Source of the DNA: Dysgonamonadaceae bacterium
Lineage (GTDB): Bacteria; Bacteroidota; Bacteroidia; Bacteroidales; Azobacteroidaceae
Assembly: GCA_031261015.1 (NCBI GenBank)
Contig: JAISKG010000030.1
Span: forward strand, 1 to 5,699
Direction: 5' to 3'
DNA length: 5,699 nucleotides
Shown: positions 1 to 5,699 of the stretch, piece after piece
Layout: the number at the start of each line of letters is the position of its first letter
How positions within the stretch are numbered: position 1 is the first letter of the stretch
The notes under the pieces: model-generated
What the model saw: only the letters and a program-made list of their open reading frames with translations
Database searches by the model: none
What the model was told of the DNA's origin: nothing
Translations under genes and position numbers: made by a program

Positions 1-291
1 GTCATTATTATATGCCCTTTCGTAAACCGATAAATTGTGTCCGAATTGATGTTTGAGAACTAAATTACATTCCAGCAGCAGTTGCATGGTATTGTAGAGC
101 GTGGCGCGGCTTACGCGAAAATGCCGTTTATTCATTGCGTCGTACAACGAATCCATGTTAAAATGGCCGGTTTCGGAATAAATAAGGTCTAAAATGGCGT
201 ATCTTTCCGGCGTTTTCCTGCATTTCTTAGCCGTCAAATAATCCGTAAATATCTGTTCTACAATTTCTTTTACATCGCCTTCTTCTTCCAT
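1..291 (-). CDS. Fur-family transcriptional regulator, N-terminal part (cut by window edge)
   Basis: This is the first 97 codons of a Fur/PerR-type metal- or peroxide-responsive DNA-binding repressor; the frame is open to base 1, so the gene continues outside the window. The translation starts MEEEGDVKEIVEQIF. It has the Fur winged-helix pattern: CRKTPERYAILDLIY (about residues 24-38), GHFNMDSLYDAM (42-53), and the recognition-helix signature RVSRATLYNTMQLLLECNLV (59-78), followed by the start of the wing (HQFGHNLSVYERAY, 81-94). The C-terminal dimerisation domain, with its His-rich stretch and CxxC pairs, would lie beyond the edge, so the metal sensed cannot be read. The start is the ATG at 289-291, chosen because it leads straight into the family's N-terminal helix and sits about 25 bases below a good promoter. 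From what I recall, Bacteroides genomes often carry such a gene next to purA; that neighbour is not visible here. Family assignment is firm, subtype unknown. Confidence 0.9.
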   Translation of the reverse strand, partial: MEEEGDVKEIVEQIFTDYLTAKKCRKTPERYAILDLIYSETGHFNMDSLYDAMNKRHFRVSRATLYNTMQLLLECNLVLKHQFGHNLSVYERAYNND

Positions 292-315
292 ACAATTGTA
301 AATTATATCTGCGAA

Positions 316-347
316 CAAAGTTAGTGTTTTTTATTTGGAAAAGCAAT
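316..347 (-). promoter_or_regulatory. Candidate Bacteroides-type promoter of the Fur-family gene
   Basis: Read on the minus strand, TAACTTTG (316-323) matches the -7 consensus TAnnTTTG exactly. ATTG (344-347) matches three of four bases of the -33 element TTTG, with a 20-base spacer (324-343), which is the normal spacing. Transcription would begin near 310, leaving a leader of about 18 bases. The -33 element overlaps the last bases of the preceding terminator stem. Confidence 0.65.
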
Positions 348-368
348 CGGGGGCTTTCACCCCCGATT
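345..368 (-). terminator. Probable rho-independent terminator of the M49 peptidase gene
   Basis: A perfect 9-bp inverted repeat, AATCGGGGG (345-353) and CCCCCGATT (360-368), encloses a 6-base loop. It lies 26 bases beyond the stop codon of the peptidase gene. On the minus strand the stem is followed by GCTTTTCC, a short and interrupted T-run, so termination may be only moderate. On the plus strand it is followed by TTATAAATT, but no plus-strand gene enters it. Confidence 0.7.
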
Positions 369-394
369 TTATAAATTCCTAAAATATAATTCTT

Positions 395-2452
395 TTACTC
401 GTTATACGTTGGCAAATTTGAATAATCTTTGGAATATCGCATCATCTGCTCCGCATACCCTTCCGTGTAAGTCACCTTCACGTCAGTGATATTTCCTTTC
501 TTGTCCTTCACCACTTCATACACCGGATTCACAAATCCTTTGTAAGGCGCAATATGTAGTTGGGTGTAGCGTTCCTTGATTTCCTTGTGTAATTCGAGAT
601 CAACTTTTACGCCGTATTTTTCAACTAAAGCTTGAGCGCCCTTGAAATCACCTTCCGATTTAATACGTTGTATTTCAGCTAATAATTCGCCGAATAAAGT
701 GCGTAATTTCACATAATCATTGACGAAAACGTAGGTTTTCCCGTTTTCTTTCCGCAATTCCACTACTTTGTCATTTTGTCCATGTTCGAATACCCAGCGG
801 GCAATCAACGCGCGGTTGCGCATGTGGGCTTCTTCGATTTCTTTGCCCAATTCGATGCGCGACAATTGCGTCAATAATCCAACCATCACGAAGCGGTAAT
901 ATTCGGCCTTGTAAGCCTCCGGATCGGATAACAAACCAAGTTCCACCATTTTAGGATCGCCCATGTAATACAGTCCGAACAGGTCGGCGCGAGCTTCTTC
1001 GATGGTCGAACCGTAAACTTTCAATGCGTCCTGATCTACGCCCGGCAATAATTGTCCCGAAGCATGTCCCAAACATTCGTGCAAGTCGGTGTGCAGATTG
1101 TCGGTTTCGGAACTGTATTTTTCCATCAATTCCTTTTCGTAAGCGCAACAAACAAATTCCTCGTTGAATCCGCTGCCGGCAGCCGCTTTGTCGTAAGCTT
1201 CCGTAATGTTGGTAATCGTGACCGATTTGGAACCGAAATCCTTACGTATCCAATTGGAATTGGGTAAATTAATGCCGATAGGAGTGGAGGGATAGCAATC
1301 GCCGGCCAGAATAGTCGCCGTAATGGTTTTGAACGTGATTCCTTTCACTTCCTTTTTCTTGAAACGCGGATCGACCGGTGAATGGTCTTCAAACCATTGT
1401 GCATTTTTGCCCAATATTTTAGTCATGGCGGCCGATTTCACATCCTTGAAATTGACGATGGATTCCCAACTGGCTTTGATGCCCAAAGCATCGCCGTAAG
1501 ATTCGGTAAATCCGTTGACAAAATCTACTAAAGGCATTGTATCTTTGATCCATTCAATCGAATATTCATCATACTTTTTCAAATCGCCTGTTTTGTAAAA
1601 ATCTATCAATAAATCTATTACTTTCTTTTGTTGGTCATCTTCGGCGTATTTCGAAGCTTCTTCCAGCCAATATACGATTTTTTCGATGGCAGGCGAATAT
1701 AGTCCGCCGACTTTATACACTTCTTCGACCAATTTCCCATCTTTTTTCACCAAGCGGCTGTTCAAACCGTAAGGAACAGGCGTACTGTCGTTTGGCAGTT
1801 TCATTGCGTTGTAGAAATTTTCCACTTCTTTTTGCGTAACACCTTCGCCGTAATAGTTATTTGCCGAAGTCACAATTACATCCAAGCGGCTATCCTGATT
1901 CACTTTTTTAGCGAAGATCTTGGGATCGAACATCACCGGCGTGATTTCTTTCAAAAATTCGTCGATCGATTGTCCTTCGCGCGCCGGAACGATTGATTCG
2001 GGTAGAGCTTTTACTGCTTGATAGAAAAACTCTTGCGAAAATTCGGGTAAAAACTTTTCCTCGCCATAATGATGGTGAATCCCGTTGGAAAACCAAACTC
2101 TTTTGAGATAAACAACGAAAGCTTGATAATTGGCTGTAGTCGTATCTCCTTGATAATTAGAATAAATAGCTTCCAACGTCCGGCGGATCGCCAAGTTGTA
2201 GCGATTATTTTGGTCGAACAGGATGTCGCGACCTTGCAAAGCCGCCTCGTTCAAGCAATACACCAATCGTTTTTGATTCAAACTCAAACTGTCCCAATCG
2301 GTTACCTGATAGCGAAGAATGCCCAGATCGGCAAACTGTTCTACATTGTAATTGAAATCGTCTTGCGGCGTTTCCGTCAGTGTCGCTTCCTTTTTGTTGG
2401 AGCAAGCGATGCACAAATAGGGGATCATCATCATAATTAATGCCTTTTTCAT
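395..2452 (-). CDS. Dipeptidyl peptidase III (M49 zinc metallopeptidase), probable lipoprotein
   Basis: Zinc aminopeptidase of family M49, which removes dipeptides from the N-terminus of short peptides. The 685-aa product carries the defining motif HECLGH at residues 458-463 (zinc ligands H458 and H463, catalytic E459). A second motif, EEARAD, follows at 485-490, with E486 the expected third zinc ligand. Length and motif spacing fit the bacterial M49 enzymes studied in Bacteroides thetaiotaomicron, whose motif is also HECLGH. The N-terminus (MKKALIMMMIPYLCIACSNK) has two lysines, a hydrophobic core and a Cys at 17 followed by Ser-Asn, so it reads as a lipoprotein signal; Cys rather than Leu at -3 makes the lipobox imperfect. 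Mature residues after C17 (SNKKEATLTE) are not a strongly acidic surface-export signal, so a periplasmic membrane anchor is as likely as the cell surface. It appears monocistronic, with its own -7 element upstream and a hairpin downstream. The role is probably peptide catabolism. Confidence 0.93.
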   Translation of the reverse strand: MKKALIMMMIPYLCIACSNKKEATLTETPQDDFNYNVEQFADLGILRYQVTDWDSLSLNQKRLVYCLNEAALQGRDILFDQNNRYNLAIRRTLEAIYSNYQGDTTTANYQAFVVYLKRVWFSNGIHHHYGEEKFLPEFSQEFFYQAVKALPESIVPAREGQSIDEFLKEITPVMFDPKIFAKKVNQDSRLDVIVTSANNYYGEGVTQKEVENFYNAMKLPNDSTPVPYGLNSRLVKKDGKLVEEVYKVGGLYSPAIEKIVYWLEEASKYAEDDQQKKVIDLLIDFYKTGDLKKYDEYSIEWIKDTMPLVDFVNGFTESYGDALGIKASWESIVNFKDVKSAAMTKILGKNAQWFEDHSPVDPRFKKKEVKGITFKTITATILAGDCYPSTPIGINLPNSNWIRKDFGSKSVTITNITEAYDKAAAGSGFNEEFVCCAYEKELMEKYSSETDNLHTDLHECLGHASGQLLPGVDQDALKVYGSTIEEARADLFGLYYMGDPKMVELGLLSDPEAYKAEYYRFVMVGLLTQLSRIELGKEIEEAHMRNRALIARWVFEHGQNDKVVELRKENGKTYVFVNDYVKLRTLFGELLAEIQRIKSEGDFKGAQALVEKYGVKVDLELHKEIKERYTQLHIAPYKGFVNPVYEVVKDKKGNITDVKVTYTEGYAEQMMRYSKDYSNLPTYNE

Positions 2453-2477
2453 ACGTTTTCATTTAATATTAGTGGGG

Positions 2478-2485
2478 CAAAGGTA
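2478..2485 (-). promoter_or_regulatory. Candidate -7 promoter element of the M49 peptidase gene
   Basis: TACCTTTG on the minus strand matches TAnnTTTG exactly and lies 25 bases before the ATG, giving an expected leader of about 20 bases. I could not find a good TTTG -33 element at the usual 19-21 base spacing, so support rests on the -7 box and its position. The same 12 bases (TACCTTTGCCCC) recur at the OMP promoter. Confidence 0.5.
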
Positions 2486-2530
2486 ATGATTTTTCGTGTA
2501 TTGAGGTTTTTCATATCCAAAGAAAAGTAG

Positions 2531-2538
2531 TATTTTTG
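2531..2538 (+). promoter_or_regulatory. Candidate -7 promoter element of the toxin-antitoxin operon
   Basis: TATTTTTG matches TAnnTTTG exactly and lies 24 bases before the antitoxin ATG. A T-run at 2507-2511 is the only -33 candidate at about 19 bases and is weak. This promoter is divergent from the peptidase promoter, with the two -7 boxes 45 bases apart. No convincing inverted repeat of the kind used for toxin-antitoxin autoregulation was found between them. Confidence 0.5.
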
Positions 2539-2562
2539 TAGTTGAAAACATAAAAAACAAAT

Positions 2563-2769
2563 ATGATGGAAGCTGTTTTAGAAGGTATATATTTAAACAT
2601 TCCGAGAACCGACTTGAAGTTTTTCAAGGAATTGGCCGGTAAAATGGGCTGGATAACGGAAACCAAAGACGGTTATTTGAAGAAATATATCGCTTCCCGT
2701 CCAAAACATGTGCCGTTGTCGGATGAGGAAATTATGTCGGAAGTTGCTGCTGTAAGGTACCGCAAATGA
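2563..2769 (+). CDS. Putative antitoxin paired with a PIN-domain toxin
   Basis: A 68-aa protein directly upstream of a PIN-domain toxin gene, with its stop codon overlapping the toxin start (ATGA, 2766-2769). This is the usual antitoxin-first arrangement with translational coupling. The N-terminal half (IYLNIPRTDLKFFKELAGKM, residues 9-28) looks like a short beta strand followed by an amphipathic helix. The C-terminal half is charged (SRPKHVPLSDEEIMSEV, then AAVRYRK at the end) and would suit wrapping around and neutralising the toxin. The pattern resembles small antitoxin-like proteins found beside PIN toxins in Bacteroidota. I do not recognise a standard AbrB or ribbon-helix-helix DNA-binding domain, so self-regulation is uncertain. 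Two consecutive ATG codons (2563 and 2566) could start it, differing by one residue. The role is inferred mainly from context. Confidence 0.75.
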   Translation: MMEAVLEGIYLNIPRTDLKFFKELAGKMGWITETKDGYLKKYIASRPKHVPLSDEEIMSEVAAVRYRK

Positions 2770-3176
2770 ATGTAATTGTAGATACGAATTTGTGGATTTC
2801 TTTTCTGATCGGTAAGAAATTGTTATCGTTAAAATCGTTGTTTTCCAATCCGAAAATTACGATTTATGTATGCGACAATTTGTTAGACGAATTTAAAGAT
2901 GTATCGTCAAGGCCAAAAATCAGAAAATACATATCCGAAAGCGACGTACAAGACACGTATAAGTTAATTGACATGTATTGTCGCCATATACCTATACGAA
3001 AGAAGGCAGTTTCGCTTGTGCGAGATGCTAATGATTTGTTTTTATTGTCATTTGCAGAAACCATTCCAGCCGATTTTATTATTACGGGCGACAAAGATTT
3101 GTTGTCGTTAGGTTTTCACCGTCAAACGAAAATTGTGACATACAGAGAGTTTGAAACAATAATAGAGTTGTTGTAA
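2766..3176 (+). CDS. PIN-domain toxin (VapC-like ribonuclease) of a toxin-antitoxin pair
   Basis: A 136-aa PIN-domain protein, predicted to be a Mg2+-dependent ribonuclease that slows growth when freed from its antitoxin. The acidic residues expected in PIN nucleases are all present: D6 in the N-terminal VDTNLW motif, E42 in LLDEFKDV, D90 in RDANDLFLLSFA (with D87 nearby), and D109 in ITGDKDLL (with D111). The reading frame is intact and of normal length, so the nuclease looks active. It fits the group annotated as 'putative toxin-antitoxin system toxin component, PIN family' rather than classical enterobacterial VapC. The start overlaps the antitoxin stop by 4 bases. Transcription ends at the bidirectional hairpin at 3229-3263. 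The RNA target cannot be told from sequence; tRNA or rRNA cleavage is known for relatives. Confidence 0.87.
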   Translation: MNVIVDTNLWISFLIGKKLLSLKSLFSNPKITIYVCDNLLDEFKDVSSRPKIRKYISESDVQDTYKLIDMYCRHIPIRKKAVSLVRDANDLFLLSFAETIPADFIITGDKDLLSLGFHRQTKIVTYREFETIIELL

Positions 3177-3228
3177 GTAGCCTAAAGCAAATATATTTTC
3201 CAATTTATAAATTTGTACAACCACCAAC

Positions 3229-3263
3229 AAAAAAAGGCCACCCAACCGGGCAGCCTTTTTTTT
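3229..3263. terminator. Bidirectional rho-independent terminator between the PIN toxin and OMP genes
   Basis: AAAAAAAGGC (3229-3238) pairs with GCCTTTTTTT (3253-3262). After a 2x2 internal mismatch (CA opposite CA), CCC (3241-3243) pairs with GGG (3248-3250) around an AACC loop. A run of eight T follows on the plus strand (3256-3263) and seven T on the minus strand (complement of 3229-3235). It is 52 bases after the toxin stop and 25 bases after the OMP stop, so it can end both convergent transcripts. Confidence 0.92.
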
Positions 3264-3288
3264 CGGATCATATTCCGATGTATTTTAC

Positions 3289-3801
3289 TTAGAAATTAAC
3301 ACCGATACCGATTGCTAAACCAAATTGAGAAAGTTTGTCAATGTCGCCAAATCCTTTTTCAAAATAAATAGCCGGTTCGAAAAATACGTTGTCGCTGAGG
3401 TAGTAGTCATAACCTACTTCTATACGAGCACGGCTTTCTAATTTTGCGTCTTTTTCGCCAGATTGATAACCTTTATATGCTACTCCTGCATAGAGAGCGT
3501 CATAGAAATAATATCTGGCGCCAATAGAAAAGTTAAAACCGGTTGTTCCGTCAACGTCTTTTTGCTTTTCGCTGTTAATACCAACACCTGCAGTGATAGC
3601 CAAATTATCAATTACAAAATAAGAACCGTAAATGCTTAAATCAACATTCAATTTGTTCGATTTGTCAATTTTAGTGTAGCTGAAATCAAAACCAGTTAAT
3701 TGACCCGATAACGTTTTGTCACCTGCTTTGAAATGATCTTGTGCATTAGCCGTTGTTAAACCTAACACAGCTACTAACATAAATAAAATTACTTTTTTCA
3801 T
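3289..3801 (-). CDS. Small outer-membrane beta-barrel protein (porin-like, function unknown)
   Basis: A 170-aa secreted protein. The N-terminus (MKKVILFMLVAVLGLTTANA) is a clear Sec signal peptide with an ANA site, so cleavage is expected after A20 and before QDHF. The mature part of about 150 residues alternates hydrophobic and polar positions in likely strands, for example LNVDLSIYGSYFVI, NFSIGARYYFY and RIEVGYDYYL. It ends with FGLAIGIGVNF; a terminal Phe is the usual beta-signal for outer-membrane barrel assembly. Size fits an 8-stranded barrel of the general OMP_b-brl/OmpW-like kind. No enzyme motif or TonB box was seen, and the substrate or partner is unknown. The ATG at 3801 begins the signal peptide, preceded by an A-rich leader instead of a Shine-Dalgarno sequence. 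The gene has its own promoter with a leader of about 70 bases, and readthrough from gpmI is possible. Confidence 0.85.
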   Translation of the reverse strand: MKKVILFMLVAVLGLTTANAQDHFKAGDKTLSGQLTGFDFSYTKIDKSNKLNVDLSIYGSYFVIDNLAITAGVGINSEKQKDVDGTTGFNFSIGARYYFYDALYAGVAYKGYQSGEKDAKLESRARIEVGYDYYLSDNVFFEPAIYFEKGFGDIDKLSQFGLAIGIGVNF

Positions 3802-3848
3802 TTTTTTGTTTTTAAGAAGATTAAAAAATTTATAACTTCATTCTCTCT

Positions 3849-3872
3849 GCCGAAACCAAAATTGATTTCGAC
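3849..3872 (-). promoter_or_regulatory. Hairpin at the predicted 5' end of the OMP mRNA
   Basis: On the minus strand CGAAATCA (complement of 3863-3870) pairs with TGGTTTCG (complement of 3851-3858), with one G-U wobble, around a 4-base loop. A further G-U and G-C pair extends it to 3849 and 3872. The predicted transcription start, 5-7 bases after the -7 box, falls at about 3870-3872, so this stem would cap the 5' end of the mRNA. A role in message stability is an inference. Confidence 0.5.
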
Positions 3873-3876
3873 GGGG

Positions 3877-3906
3877 CAAAGGTAGAAACTTTTTTCTACC
3901 TGCAAA
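3877..3906 (-). promoter_or_regulatory. Candidate Bacteroides-type promoter of the OMP gene
   Basis: Minus-strand TACCTTTG (3877-3884) is an exact -7 match. TTTG (3903-3906) is an exact -33 match, with an 18-base spacer, one base shorter than the usual 19-21. The -33 element begins only 7 bases after the gpmI stop codon. The predicted leader before the OMP ATG is about 70 bases, longer than at the other genes here. Confidence 0.65.
3881..3900. repeat. Perfect 8-bp inverted repeat between the promoter elements of the OMP gene
   Basis: GGTAGAAA (3881-3888) and TTTCTACC (3893-3900) are perfect inverted copies separated by CTTT. The repeat fills the spacer between the -33 and -7 elements and overlaps four bases of the -7 box, the classic place for a repressor operator. 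It also lies 12 bases after the gpmI stop, so it could act as a weak transcript-end hairpin for gpmI. No good T-run follows it (TTTGCCCC on the minus strand), which makes a strong terminator unlikely. Confidence 0.55.
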
Positions 3907-3912
3907 ATTTAT

Positions 3913-5445
<1,533 letters not shown>

Positions 5446-5449
5446 TTTA

Positions 5450-5699
5450 TCAGGATAATTTGATTTCTTCGTAAGGGAAGCCGAATGTTTCGGCTACTGC
5501 TTTGTAAACGATTTTGCCGGCGGCAATGTTCAGTCCGGCGCGTAAATCGGGATGCTGGGCGCAGGCGGCTTGCCAGCCTTTGTCGGCCAAAAGCAGGGCG
5601 TAAGGCAGCGTAGCATTAGTGAGCGCCAGAGTTGATGTCATCGGGACGGCTCCCGGAATGTTGGCTACGCAATAATGAACGATGCCGTCCACTTCATAC
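5450..5699 (-). CDS. ald: Alanine dehydrogenase, C-terminal part (cut by window edge)
   Basis: The last 82 or so codons of alanine dehydrogenase, which oxidises L-alanine to pyruvate, ammonia and NADH, or runs in reverse. The visible residues [19 protein letters not shown], followed by [22 protein letters not shown], are highly typical of the C-terminal end of Ald. The product ends [14 protein letters not shown] at a TGA (5450-5452). The frame is open to the right edge (first full codon 5696-5698), so the GTG at 5690-5692 is internal and not a start. Catalytic residues and the Rossmann nucleotide-binding core lie outside the window. Ald belongs to the same superfamily as the transhydrogenase alpha subunit, but the [19 protein letters not shown] signature favours Ald. 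With a 4-base gap it is most likely co-transcribed with gpmI. Confidence 0.9.
   Translation of the reverse strand, partial: YEVDGIVHYCVANIPGAVPMTSTLALTNATLPYALLLADKGWQAACAQHPDLRAGLNIAAGKIVYKAVAETFGFPYEEIKLS

Noticed and set aside
2069..2440. A 123-codon plus-strand open frame opposite the start of the M49 peptidase gene
   Set aside because: It lies wholly antisense to a confidently identified gene, has no recognisable domain, and has no promoter or leader of its own.
2453..2562. Possible operator for toxin-antitoxin autoregulation in the divergent promoter region
   Set aside because: I looked for inverted or direct repeats and found only short matches such as GTTTTC and GAAAAC about 85 bases apart, too weak to call.
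3881..3900. Inverted repeat as the main rho-independent terminator of gpmI
   Set aside because: The stem is AT-rich and is followed by TTTGCCCC rather than a T-run; its position between -33 and -7 elements favours a promoter-control role, though weak termination is not excluded.
5690..5692. GTG codon as a start for an 80-aa protein upstream of gpmI
   Set aside because: The frame stays open to the window edge with Ald-like residues (Tyr-Glu) before it, so this Val is internal to alanine dehydrogenase.

Overview
The window looks like chromosomal DNA from a member of the Bacteroidota, most likely the order Bacteroidales. The protein families fit this group: an M49 peptidase with the HECLGH motif, a small Fur-like regulator, a PIN-domain toxin pair of the Bacteroidota style, and a small beta-barrel outer-membrane protein ending in Phe. 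Four intergenic sites match the Bacteroides -7 promoter consensus TAnnTTTG, and the starts have A-rich leaders with no clear Shine-Dalgarno sequence. The genus cannot be fixed from the sequence. No rRNA, tRNA, CRISPR array, insertion sequence or phage gene was seen.

Layout from left to right: (1) 1-291, minus strand: N-terminal 97 codons of a Fur-family regulator, running off the left edge. (2) 292-394: a 9-bp GC-rich hairpin that probably ends the peptidase transcript, with a promoter for the Fur-like gene starting at its edge. (3) 395-2452, minus: dipeptidyl peptidase III (M49) with a lipoprotein-like signal sequence. (4) 2453-2562: divergent promoter region. (5) 2563-3176, plus: a two-gene toxin-antitoxin module (68-aa putative antitoxin, PIN-domain toxin) with a 4-base ATGA overlap. 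(6) 3177-3288: one strong bidirectional terminator serving the convergent toxin and OMP genes. (7) 3289-3801, minus: a small secreted beta-barrel OMP. (8) 3802-3912: its leader and promoter, containing two tidy inverted repeats. (9) 3913-5445, minus: gpmI, the cofactor-independent phosphoglycerate mutase. (10) 5450-5699, minus: the C-terminal end of alanine dehydrogenase, 4 bases upstream of gpmI and probably in the same operon.

Functionally this is mostly core metabolism (alanine to pyruvate, lower glycolysis) and peptide catabolism. A toxin-antitoxin pair sits between two genes transcribed from the opposite strand. I see no clearly new multi-gene system. The parts most worth a second look are the inverted repeats around the OMP promoter and transcript start, the exported form of the usually cytosolic M49 peptidase, the promoter/terminator overlap and start-codon palindrome of the Fur-like gene, and the ald-gpmI coupling.
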